Shown: in pieces, positions 8,765 to 16,977 of the stretch
Layout: each line of letters opens with the position of its first letter
How positions within the stretch are numbered: position 1 is the first letter of the stretch
Assembly (NCBI RefSeq): GCF_000520955.1
Contig: NZ_JACC01000021.1
Location: 62,001-126,000, forward strand
Direction: 5' to 3'
DNA: 64,000 nucleotides
Source: Aquimarina pacifica
GTDB taxonomy: Bacteria; Bacteroidota; Bacteroidia; Flavobacteriales; Flavobacteriaceae
The notes under the pieces: model-generated
Seen by the model: only the letters and a program-made list of their open reading frames with translations
Databases searched by the model: none
Told to the model about the DNA's origin: nothing
Program-made: the position numbers and the translations under genes

Positions 8765-10259
8765 TGGTTTTAGGTTCTTTGAGGTCAAGGTATAAGGAAG
8801 TAAACAATAGCTCCGAAATGATTTTTGTTCCTTTCCATGTAAAATGCATATAATCTTTTGCCGTTAATTTTTCATCCACCCATAACTTCATAGATCCCTT
8901 GCCTCCCATTGCATCATACATACTCCAATAAGCAACATTGTTCTGCATACAAGTCTCTATCAACCTTTGATTAAGATATGGTAACATCGGATATGTTTCC
9001 ATTTTTCCATTTACGGGAAGACACATATCTGTAGGGCCTATGAATATAAAACTGATGTTTTTGGTTCTCTTTCGAATCCAATTAATCTGATTCGACATAC
9101 GTTTGGTATACTTTTCGACATCTGTCGAATCCTTGAGATATGGCATTGTATTACCTCCATATTGCATAATAACAATCTTTGGTGATAATTTTTTCATCAT
9201 TTGTGCATATGTTTGAGCACTTGAATTAGCAAAAATAGTTCCCGACGCCCCCCGCATAGCTACATTATCTATCTGAACTCCAGAGCCACTATCCAATGTA
9301 AAACCATAAAAATCAGCACTAATTTTACCTTCTAGTTCGATCCTAAGATCTGTAGGGGTAACAGAAGTATTAATTTGATATTGGTGGTATTGCCCATCCG
9401 TGATTAAACTATCTTGCTGAATTAAGATGTTATCATTAAAAACCGATATTCGTATCGGAAAATTACAATTACCATAGTGTAATCCTATTTTACTAAACCT
9501 TCTGAACTTAGCATAGGTTTTTTTTGATTTACCTATTTTTACAGTTGCTTTAACGATAGGCAATGTATCTATTGCAATACTATCTGGCTGTACTTTTTGA
9601 TATTTCGTGAACCTTGATGTTGATAAATAGGAACCATATTTTCTATGTGAAAACTTTTTCTTAGTCGGGTCAAAAAATGCATATCGTTCCCAATGTTCAC
9701 TTGGTTCTACTATAGCACTTATTTGTCTGTACACTGGTAATACAGGTATAAACCCTGGACCACTACCCCCAAACATATGTTGTAACCTATTTCGCAAATA
9801 TCCCGTAATCCGATCTCCTTCGATCTGTGAATCCCCATAATGAATAATCCGGCAGGATCTTGATGACAATTTATCTCGTAACTCGTTTACAAAATCAGGA
9901 TTGTCTTCTGGATACTTTATTCGAACAATCTGGGTAGTATCTATTTTAGAAAAGTCTGGTAATTTTTGTATTTCCTTAGTAAGCTCGATATCACTTTTAT
10001 CTTCTGTAGTCTCTATATCCAACGGAGTAACAATTTGTGTCACCTCAAGGACATCCTCGCGCTTAAGTGTTGAATCTTTTTTTAGACCCAAAAAAGTAGC
10101 ATATGTTGGGTATTTGATTGCTATTTCTTTATAAGAAAAACCATCATCTTGGGTCTGTTCTTTTTGAACCCCGTCCTCTTGACTTAAAAACATAAGTCCA
10201 AACAACCCTCCCAAAACTAATAGGATAAATACTGATATTTGAATTGGTTTGATATTCAA
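8751..10259 (-). CDS. SGNH/GDSL hydrolase-like membrane-anchored protein, first of operon
   Basis: 502 aa beginning at a TTG codon (10257-10259). No in-frame ATG lies between that codon and the upstream stop, and starting at the next Met would delete the N-terminal membrane anchor (residues about 7-26). SGNH blocks are present: HYGDSQIE with Ser144, a QYGGN block near residue 366, and DYMHF with Asp469 and His472. A long linker (about 30-130) separates the anchor from the catalytic domain, placing it in the periplasm. It is the promoter-proximal gene of the SGNH-SGNH-MBOAT operon. Two different SGNH partners for one MBOAT suggests division of labour, for example transferase and esterase (inference). 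Confidence 0.83.
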   Translation of the reverse strand: MNIKPIQISVFILLVLGGLFGLMFLSQEDGVQKEQTQDDGFSYKEIAIKYPTYATFLGLKKDSTLKREDVLEVTQIVTPLDIETTEDKSDIELTKEIQKLPDFSKIDTTQIVRIKYPEDNPDFVNELRDKLSSRSCRIIHYGDSQIEGDRITGYLRNRLQHMFGGSGPGFIPVLPVYRQISAIVEPSEHWERYAFFDPTKKKFSHRKYGSYLSTSRFTKYQKVQPDSIAIDTLPIVKATVKIGKSKKTYAKFRRFSKIGLHYGNCNFPIRISVFNDNILIQQDSLITDGQYHQYQINTSVTPTDLRIELEGKISADFYGFTLDSGSGVQIDNVAMRGASGTIFANSSAQTYAQMMKKLSPKIVIMQYGGNTMPYLKDSTDVEKYTKRMSNQINWIRKRTKNISFIFIGPTDMCLPVNGKMETYPMLPYLNQRLIETCMQNNVAYWSMYDAMGGKGSMKLWVDEKLTAKDYMHFTWKGTKIISELLFTSLYLDLKEPKTNDET

Positions 10260-10561
10260 TGTTTCCCAGAAATATTAACGTATCGTAAAAATAGAAAGAT
10301 TTTCTAAACTACAAAGTCAGATTAATAGTTAGTCATTAACAGAAGACAATAGTTGTAAACATTTTTGCAGGTATTTTTCTCTCCTTACCAATTTTTTCAT
10401 CAGTTCTTGATATATGATATAGTAATCCCTTGTCTTTTCCTTATTGCCTAATATGCATTCCCTAGATTGATATAAGCGACTATTTTGTATTTTTTATGAT
10501 TATTGCAACGGCACATAATCCTTCGAATACTTATCTTCCGTTCTTAGAAATGATTCCCCCT

Positions 10562-12346
10562 ATGAGAACCATACCCATATGTTTTTTTCTATGTTTATTA
10601 TTCATTGACAATAGTACTTGTTATTCATATGATATTGTTTTACAAGAGCAGTCGTTGCAAACTATGTCAGGAATAGTCTTAGATACTCTTGGTGACGCAA
10701 TTAAGAATTCTGACTTATCTAATGACGAAATAATAGAACTTATTAATAAAACAATAGGTAATCAGAAATATGATCTTGCGATATCCTATACTAAATTATA
10801 CCTAAAAAAAGGAGAAGAAAAAAATGATAACAGGATTAGATACAACTCCTATTATTATCTCGCGTATCTCTATTATTTACAGCAAAAAACTTCTGATGTA
10901 AGTATCAGTGTAGATAATGCTATGAAGTTCTTACCAGCGGAAAATAAAAAAAATAACGCGTTTAAGGTACTTCTCCTAAAAGGTTCTGCTTATATGAATA
11001 ATAGTGAATATGAAAAAGCAATAAGCACGTATCTCAAAGCAAATTCATATATCGATACTCCCGATATTAATGAAGCTAGTTTATCCATAAAACTCAATAT
11101 AGCCCAATGTAAAATAAGAATTAAAAGATACCAAGATGCCCTAAACGATTTACTATCTATCAAAAAACATATAAGTGATCCTTCGGTGATACAAAAACTC
11201 ACCGAACACAATCAACAAGAAATTCCGTTTACTACCTATAATGCTATGGGAATTTGTTATAGAGAATTAGGAATGTATGAAAAAGCCATTCAGGTTTTTT
11301 TAGAAAATTTTGAACAGATAAAAGAATATGGTCCTAAAACAAATCTAAGTCTCACATATCTTAATATAGGAAAAACCTATTATGCGATGGATGACTGTAA
11401 AAAGGCGGAACAAAATTTACGATTATCCAGAGGTCTATTCATCGAATTAGAGCTCAAGAATGAGAATTTTATAATGACTAGCTACTTATTAGCCAATTGT
11501 CTATTTAAAAAATCGGAGTATGCTGAGGCTAAAAAAATTTTAGATGAAGGTATACCCATTTTAGAACGTAATAAAAAAACAGAGAATGCTGTAGAAATGA
11601 TGGAACTAGCCATTAAAAATGCCGAACACCTGAATGATCTTCAGTCAGAAATGAAGTACACAAAACTTCTAACTAGTATTCAAAAAGATCTATACCTAGA
11701 TAGAAATAGATCTAAAGATTTATTATTCGACAAACAAATAGACGAATTAGAAGAGGATAAGGAAAAACTTTTTTTTAGCAATAGAAAAAATAAAATATAC
11801 CTACGTTTTATCCTCATTGTTACATGTATAGCCAGTATTGGATTATTCTTTCACAACAAAAAACAAAGAAAAAAGAACAACATCTTATTTGAAAAATTTA
11901 CAAGAAATTTACAAGAAGTAGAAAAGGTATCTGAACAACAAACAAGTACAATTCTGACTAATAATGCTATACTATCAGATAAGAAAACTAACAATATTAT
12001 CCACGAATTAGAAAAATTAGAAGAATCCCTTTTTTACATTGATGCAGAATGTACATTGCACAGCACAGCAAAACGTCTACACACGAATACAACGTATTTA
12101 TCTAAAATAATTAATAAATACAAAAACCAAACCTTTACTAATTATATCAATGACTTAAGAATATCCTATGCGATAGAACAACTAAATAATGGTGGAAAAT
12201 ACAAATCATACTCTGTCAAAGGAATTTCTGAAGATCTAGGATACAAAAGTGTGAATACATTTAATACTGCGTTTAAAAAAGCAACCAACTTGAGCCCCAG
12301 CTTTTATGTAAAACAGATCAAGAAAAAAGAGTTATCTCAGGTATAA
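10562..12346 (+). CDS. TPR sensor with membrane segment and AraC-type HTH domain
   Basis: About 594 aa from the ATG at 10562, which puts a signal peptide (PICFFLCLLF) directly at the N-terminus; ATGs at 10550 and 10496 are alternatives. Residues about 70-390 are TPR repeats, predicted periplasmic. A transmembrane helix (LRFILIVTCIASIGLFF) lies at about 415-432, then a short coiled coil and a C-terminal AraC/XylS helix-turn-helix (about 505-590, with TTYLSKIINKYK and YKSVNTFNTAFKKAT). This one-protein architecture passes an extracytoplasmic signal to DNA and is common in Flavobacteriia. It is divergent from the O-acyltransferase operon and upstream of a T9SS protein; either may be its target (inference). 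Confidence 0.85.
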   Translation: MRTIPICFFLCLLFIDNSTCYSYDIVLQEQSLQTMSGIVLDTLGDAIKNSDLSNDEIIELINKTIGNQKYDLAISYTKLYLKKGEEKNDNRIRYNSYYYLAYLYYLQQKTSDVSISVDNAMKFLPAENKKNNAFKVLLLKGSAYMNNSEYEKAISTYLKANSYIDTPDINEASLSIKLNIAQCKIRIKRYQDALNDLLSIKKHISDPSVIQKLTEHNQQEIPFTTYNAMGICYRELGMYEKAIQVFLENFEQIKEYGPKTNLSLTYLNIGKTYYAMDDCKKAEQNLRLSRGLFIELELKNENFIMTSYLLANCLFKKSEYAEAKKILDEGIPILERNKKTENAVEMMELAIKNAEHLNDLQSEMKYTKLLTSIQKDLYLDRNRSKDLLFDKQIDELEEDKEKLFFSNRKNKIYLRFILIVTCIASIGLFFHNKKQRKKNNILFEKFTRNLQEVEKVSEQQTSTILTNNAILSDKKTNNIIHELEKLEESLFYIDAECTLHSTAKRLHTNTTYLSKIINKYKNQTFTNYINDLRISYAIEQLNNGGKYKSYSVKGISEDLGYKSVNTFNTAFKKATNLSPSFYVKQIKKKELSQV

Positions 12347-12473
12347 TATCAATGTAGCCATATAACTAAATTGATATAAAAGCATCAAATTTATAAAATT
12401 GACTATATATCTATTTGAATACATTTTTGATAATTCTAATTTTAAGATTCGGACAACAATATTAATATAATTA

Positions 12474-13634
12474 ATGAGACATCTATATTTACTTTATTTA
12501 TCGGTACTTTTCTTTGGACATCAAGTCTTTTGTGCTCAAACTATTGCTTTTAACACATCAGAAGGAGCTGCTTTTATTCAAGACACGCTGAGATTAGAAG
12601 TCCTTATTGAAAATGATGGAATTTATATCGAATACGATGGAGATTTTCCGGAAGTTCTTGATGTTCCTGATATATACATAAAAGCTATAGCGCATAATAA
12701 TTCCTCAAGCGAAAGTCCTGAACTCCGCATAGAAAACTATGTAGGATCGAGTCGTACCATTTCGAACAATACTATTTTTGGCGGAATCAATCCTATTATT
12801 ATACCACCGATAAAACCAGGAAAAAATGGTGTTGGCAAGGAAATAGCATCTATTAAAAGAGACCATATAAAACCTTCAAATGAAGGTACACTAACTACTA
12901 AATTAATAAACGTAGGGAATAATAATACGCTTCAAACATTAACGAATCATTTTATGATTTTCTATGACGAAAGCGAACTTTTTATAAAAGATGCTAATTT
13001 TTCTACCAATTCAGGAAAAATTGACATGCAAATAGTGATCGTAAATTCAAGTAATGACATCAAAGCCAATTCAATAAGCTCATCCTCTTTTTCCTTCTAC
13101 ACCAGTACGTATTATTCATCCGACGTTTATTTAGATAAAGATGATAAAAAACTTTTTTCGAGGGGAACCAGAACACTACTCAGAAATCAATCAGAAACTC
13201 AACAATATAGTATTCTTGGTGCACCAAATAACGATATTGTTTTGGATGGTTACATACTTATTAAAGTAGATAGTCAAAATAATATTGATGAAATAGATGA
13301 GACTAATAATGTGTTCGTACTTCCTGCTAATACTACTATCGGTATCGAAAGTAATTTGACAATACCCCAAACTAATGCGCAAAATACAGTAGCTTCTCCA
13401 AATCCATTTCGAGAGTCGATTACATTTTCTATTAATAACAAGTTTACTAGTTCAGAAGGAATACTTTCTATTTATAATAGTAGCGGAATATTAATTGATC
13501 ATAAAATCCTAAATGCCGGTAATGGAGATACACAGTCTTTAATGTATACAAACGATACACTGCCCAAAGGAACATATTTCTATGTTTTGCAAATAGGCGA
13601 AAAAAATCAAACAGGTACTATTATAAAACAATAA
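12474..13634 (+). CDS. T9SS-exported protein with CARDB-like domain
   Basis: A 386-aa secreted protein. The signal peptide ends near FCAQ (about residue 21). Residues about 160-285 resemble a CARDB/Ig-like adhesion module, ending in the characteristic NNIDEIDETNNVF segment. Residues about 305-386 (SPNPFRESI through GTIIKQ) form a T9SS type A sorting domain. No catalytic residues are evident, so it is probably a cell-surface or secreted adhesin. It sits 127 bp downstream of the TPR-AraC regulator on the same strand. Its paralogues and binding partner are unknown. Confidence 0.75.
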   Translation: MRHLYLLYLSVLFFGHQVFCAQTIAFNTSEGAAFIQDTLRLEVLIENDGIYIEYDGDFPEVLDVPDIYIKAIAHNNSSSESPELRIENYVGSSRTISNNTIFGGINPIIIPPIKPGKNGVGKEIASIKRDHIKPSNEGTLTTKLINVGNNNTLQTLTNHFMIFYDESELFIKDANFSTNSGKIDMQIVIVNSSNDIKANSISSSSFSFYTSTYYSSDVYLDKDDKKLFSRGTRTLLRNQSETQQYSILGAPNNDIVLDGYILIKVDSQNNIDEIDETNNVFVLPANTTIGIESNLTIPQTNAQNTVASPNPFRESITFSINNKFTSSEGILSIYNSSGILIDHKILNAGNGDTQSLMYTNDTLPKGTYFYVLQIGEKNQTGTIIKQ

Positions 13635-14058
13635 TATATTTTAGACCTGTTTGACCAATCCCTTTCTTTGAGATCGTCTTTTAAGCAACCTAATTGATTT
13701 TTCTTATCCTGCCTAAACGTTTATGAATTGAATTGAAGAGCAAAGAACTTCTTTTCATCGTCTTAAAAATAGAGACCAATTCTATATGCTACCAATAATA
13801 CCATTTATAATACGCGAAGCGTAAGATTATACCAGTTCTTATAGGAAATGGTATGAGTAACGTGAATAGGGGCATCACTATTACAAGAACATCTATCTGC
13901 TTTTGTATATATCTGTAGTAATACCTCCTGATTAAGAAAAGTGTCAAATTTATAAAATTGACTTTTCTTCCTTTTTATAATCAATGATTTACATATAATT
14001 TTATCAATGCATTCTAGTCGACAAGAATCATAAATCATTTTAAAAACATACGTAAAAC
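13635..14058. other. Intergenic region with nested palindromes
   Basis: No convincing gene. It contains the nested palindrome at 13797-13853. A minus-strand frame of 91 codons (13805-14080) overlaps the start of the next lipoprotein gene and reads through the palindrome, so it is not called. Confidence 0.45.
13797..13853. repeat. Nested TACCATTT/AAATGGTA palindrome
   Basis: Outer arms TACCATTT (13799-13806) and AAATGGTA (13846-13853) enclose a perfect small hairpin TACGC-GAA-GCGTA (13811-13823). A related arrangement, TACGC-AAGC next to a TACCATTT...AAATGGTA hairpin, occurs at 53146-53193, suggesting a dispersed repeat family. Confidence 0.55.
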
Positions 14059-14688
14059 ATGAAAAATTATTTAAAAACATTAATACTAGCCTTTCTATTT
14101 GTTGGAATCTATAGTTGTCAAAAAGAGGATGACAGTATGTATGATCAAGAACTTTCTCTTGAAAAAGAAACCTCTCTCCCAGATGTTACAAAAAGTAGCC
14201 CTGATATTCTAATTGTATGTTCTGTAGATGGAATCCCTAATGGATATACAGTTCTAGAATATATAAACTATAGTAGTGAATGTCCTAATATTAATCTATT
14301 TTTTGGTCAATATAATGCAGCCATTGTAAAACGGGACGGAACTCCAAAAATTATTAGTGCAGGACCCGGCTGCAGTGACAACTATTGTATTTGGATCAAG
14401 GGTACTAATTTTGAAAGTAGTTCCTATGTAGACATTCGAACTACAACGGGTTCTACAATCATTGGAACCTATCGAGGAGCCAACCGTACTTTAACAACAA
14501 ATGCTCAAGGGGAACAAGTTATTACATTACGATTAGGATCTAGTTACGAACGAAGTCAATTTGCTGGTAATGGTCTCCGAATTTGGGTAGTAAACCCAAT
14601 AGCTAGAAAATGGGCTGACGGAAGAGTCGTAAAAAGACCCGGAAGTATTGATCCCATCGATCCGCCATGCAATCCAATCTGTCCATAA
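14059..14688 (+). CDS. Uncharacterised lipoprotein with IPT/TIG-like domain
   Basis: A 209-aa lipoprotein with signal and acceptor Cys in GIYSC (about residue 20), then an acidic linker. Residues about 105-195 look like an IPT/TIG-type Ig fold: IKGTNFESSSYVDI is the usual strand B-C signature and a NGLRIWVVNP segment closes the domain. The C-terminus is Pro/Cys-rich. TIG domains in Bacteroidota surface lipoproteins often mediate protein or glycan binding. I do not recognise the protein as a whole. It lies at the boundary of the T6SS effector island but on the opposite strand, with no clear link to it. Confidence 0.7.
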   Translation: MKNYLKTLILAFLFVGIYSCQKEDDSMYDQELSLEKETSLPDVTKSSPDILIVCSVDGIPNGYTVLEYINYSSECPNINLFFGQYNAAIVKRDGTPKIISAGPGCSDNYCIWIKGTNFESSSYVDIRTTTGSTIIGTYRGANRTLTTNAQGEQVITLRLGSSYERSQFAGNGLRIWVVNPIARKWADGRVVKRPGSIDPIDPPCNPICP

Positions 14689-14783
14689 ATAAAATCAAAA
14701 TCAATAGGGATCGTTTGTGGTATGAAATACCTCAAGTAGGTACTAATACCATCATCATATAAAAGAATTGGTATAATACATTT

Positions 14784-14939
14784 TAATCCGGATAATCAAT
14801 GTTGTTAGGTTAATAAAAAAGCGTAATGCTACTGTCACACAGAGCCTGTTGAAGTGATATTAACAATAAGTTCTTTAATAGACTTCAGCACGCTCAGTCT
14901 AACAAAGGACCGCTTAACTTAACAACATTGCCCGGATTA
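14784..14939. repeat. 156-bp long imperfect palindrome (MITE/REP-like)
   Basis: The ends are TAATCCGG (14784-14791) and its complement CCGGATTA (14932-14939). The outer arms continue inward as CAATGTTGTTAGGTTAA on the left and its near complement (TTAACTTAACAACATTG) on the right. The inner arms (GAGCCTGTTGAAGTG and CTTCAGCACGCTCAG) also pair imperfectly. The whole unit could fold into a cruciform. It is non-coding and lies between an IPT/TIG-like lipoprotein gene and a GH19 remnant. The inner core resembles a common flavobacterial dispersed repeat. Confidence 0.65.
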
Positions 14940-14988
14940 TGCATAAATGTAAATCAACAAAAAAATATGGCTTTAATTCTTAGGTGAA

Positions 14989-15293
14989 TCAATCATTTTT
15001 GATTTCCTTAAATGTAGTCTTCCCCATTTTTGGAGCTGACCAAGTTGTTCCAATACTTAAAATTACAGCTTGTTTCCAAAACCAACCAGCAGAATCAAAT
15101 GAATTCCCTAAATCCTTTGCTATTAATTCTGGATCTACAATACAGTCTACATCACTGTAATCTTATATTTTTCATAGTTGGATTCCCAAGTAAGCTGCAT
15201 TAATCCTCTTCCGACATATGGAGTATGGGAAGCACTTTTAGCATACTCCTTTATAGTTCTTAATCTGTCTGTTTCGTGATAAATTTTTCGAAA
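14989..15293 (-). pseudogene. GH19 chitinase/lysozyme-like remnant, truncated and frameshifted
   Basis: Read on the minus strand, two adjacent frames join into a GH19-like segment. The first frame, running down to a stop at about 15147, contains YVGRGLMQLTWESNYEKY. The second, ending at the TGA at 14989-14991, continues DYSDVDCIVDPELIAKDLG and AGWFWKQ. The GRGxxQLTxxxNY and PELI...AGWFW signatures are typical of GH19 endolysin-type muramidases. Restoring one base near 15160-15165 would join them. The catalytic N-terminal part is missing, since the homology begins about 28 bp after the stop of the 15321-15824 gene, and the C-terminal part looks shortened. GH19-type domains occur as peptidoglycan-degrading T6SS effectors, which fits the neighbourhood. 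Confidence 0.75.
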
Positions 15294-15320
15294 TCATCCG
15301 ATTTTTGGTTTTGGGTACTG

Positions 15321-15824
15321 TTAATTTTTTAAATTTTTATCATACCAATTTAAAATTACAGCTTTCATTTTTTTTCTATTAACCATATTGACATCTGCAT
15401 TATTTTGATGAAATAACTCATAAAATAGCATATTAAATGTATCATTACTTATATCTCTTTCTAAAGTAAACTCTTGTTGAATTAACATTCTTATAGAAAG
15501 ATTTTGTTCTTTGTTAATTAGATATAATAATTCTAAAGCAATGTCACCAGATTTGTAATTAAAATAATCTGCATATCTATATTGCGAACTTGTTGTATCA
15601 TCAATTTTTTCAATGAGTGCAGGTGATATAGTTTTTTTATCAGAAGAGAGTATTTTAGCTATAATTTCATCTCCACTAGGATAAAAATTTTCATCAGGGA
15701 GGTTTTTAACAAATTTTAAGCTATCAACAATAGTGATTGATCTAGATGCTACAATATTATTTTTTTGAGAACAGGCATTTAGTGATAAAAATGCAAAACA
15801 AATCAAGATAATATTTTTTATCAT
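15321..15824 (-). CDS. Small uncharacterised lipoprotein
   Basis: A 167-aa lipoprotein; LNACS gives the acceptor Cys near residue 18. The mature part is mostly alpha-helical in composition and has no motif I recognise. Its ATG overlaps the stop of the upstream frameshifted lipoprotein (ATGA, 15821-15824), so the two were translationally coupled. Just downstream lies the GH19 remnant. A periplasmic lipoprotein directly before a lysozyme-like effector remnant would fit an immunity protein, but this is inferred from position only. Confidence 0.75.
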   Translation of the reverse strand: MIKNIILICFAFLSLNACSQKNNIVASRSITIVDSLKFVKNLPDENFYPSGDEIIAKILSSDKKTISPALIEKIDDTTSSQYRYADYFNYKSGDIALELLYLINKEQNLSIRMLIQQEFTLERDISNDTFNMLFYELFHQNNADVNMVNRKKMKAVILNWYDKNLKN

Positions 15825-16074
15825 AATGGAAATTTTTTCAAATCATTAAAAACAAACTTCTTGTCCTCTGCTAATTGATTAGTCTTAATTTCTTCAAACT
15901 CTTCTCTCAGAAAAACTTCAGAATCTTGACTTGGTTCAATATAATCTCGGCACTGTCTTTTTCTGAATTTTCTGGTGAGACACTATTAGACTCGGCAATA
16001 ATATTACTTTTTCCTTTGCAAGAAAATATGCTTATTAAAATGATCGAATAAAAAAAATTAACGTGGAAACTCAT
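15821..16074 (-). pseudogene. Frameshifted small lipoprotein gene
   Basis: An ATG at 16074 opens a lipoprotein signal (FYSIILISIFSCKGK) that overlaps the end of the upstream gene by 17 bp. The frame runs to a stop at about 15907. The other frame stays open and continues RDYIEPSQDSEVFLREEFEE and DLKKFPL, ending in a TGA that overlaps the next ATG (ATGA). The neat 4-base coupling shows that the second frame is the native C-terminus. The intact product would be about 84 aa; one base is missing somewhere in 15940-15965, and a run of five A on the coding strand at 15958-15962 is a likely site. It could be a true mutation, a sequencing error or, less likely, a programmed -1 shift. Confidence 0.7.
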
Positions 16075-16780
16075 AATCTGCCCAACCATATTTGTGGTAC
16101 TTTTCATTAGGAGAAAATTCAGAAGCTCCCCAATCCAGATCTCCTGAACAAGGTATTCTATAATGTCCCCAGCAACAGAGAGTACTTTTCTTAGTTGTAT
16201 AACTTGTCCAGATGCCATAAAATTGATAATTATTATAGCTATCATAATCATCTAATGTGGTATCATAAAGGATATCTCCATTCTTATTTTGACTCCATAA
16301 AATCATTAATTTACCTTTAAATTTTCCCGTAGAAGTTAGCTCTTCATTTTCGGATAAAGTGTAGTTCAGAACACTAAAACCTTGTTTTTTTACAATTTTA
16401 GGATTAGTGTATTCTAAAAACTCGGAAAACACATAATGCTTTTCAACATTAAATTCTCCATTGAATTTTCTTAAGTTTTTATTCATTACTGTGGTTTCTC
16501 CTTGAATATGATAACAATTGGTATCAATACTATCTTTATTAATAGTAGTAAACTTTATTCTTAACCTTTTTCTGTTTTCACCAATAAACCCTAGAAATTC
16601 AGTCTCATTATTTCTTAGGGCTTCTGTCAAATTCAAATCAGATTTAAGTATCGTATATTTTACATCAGGTTGAATAAAATTGTTCAAAACTTCAGTAAAA
16701 GAGCACTTTGATTGTCCATTAACTATTACCGTAAATAATAGTAAAATTTTTAATGTAATAACATTTTTAAGATATCTCAT
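16058..16780 (-). CDS. Exported hypothetical protein, candidate immunity factor
   Basis: A 240-aa protein with a Sec signal peptide (ILLLFTVIVNGQ, about 10-22). The C-terminal 50 residues are distinctive: a CCWGHYRIPCSGDLDWGASEF segment (with two adjacent Cys), then KYHKYGW. I have the impression that such C-termini recur in flavobacterial hypothetical proteins but cannot name the family. It lies downstream of the TssD/effector/lipoprotein set on the same strand after a 197-bp spacer, and overlaps the next (frameshifted) lipoprotein gene by 17 bp. A periplasmic protein in this position could protect against a cell-wall effector (inference). Confidence 0.7.
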   Translation of the reverse strand: MRYLKNVITLKILLLFTVIVNGQSKCSFTEVLNNFIQPDVKYTILKSDLNLTEALRNNETEFLGFIGENRKRLRIKFTTINKDSIDTNCYHIQGETTVMNKNLRKFNGEFNVEKHYVFSEFLEYTNPKIVKKQGFSVLNYTLSENEELTSTGKFKGKLMILWSQNKNGDILYDTTLDDYDSYNNYQFYGIWTSYTTKKSTLCCWGHYRIPCSGDLDWGASEFSPNEKYHKYGWADYEFPR

Positions 16781-16977
16781 CAGTAATTATTAATTAGTCT
16801 GTCCTTACATTACAAACTCTCAAGATTTTGCCCTTTTTACTTTTGTTTAATTTATTTTCAGTCCGTTAGAGAATCAAACTACTATTTTTATGCGGAACGA
16901 AGTACTCTTTTTGTGAAGAGTAATGTTGTAGAAATGGAATAAAACTATAATTAGTTAAATCTTTTTCCCTAATAAAC

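Noticed and set aside
13805..14080. 91-codon minus-strand frame
   Set aside because: Runs through a palindromic repeat and overlaps the start of the lipoprotein gene on the other strand.
15940..15965. Programmed -1 frameshift in the lipoprotein gene
   Set aside because: The in-frame phasing of the five-A run does not give a classical X-XXY-YYZ heptamer and no downstream pseudoknot is seen; a simple indel is more likely.
15907..16251. 114-codon minus-strand frame read from its first Met
   Set aside because: Its first half only shadows the 240-aa gene in another frame; just the part from 16074 on is real and is reported as a frameshifted lipoprotein.
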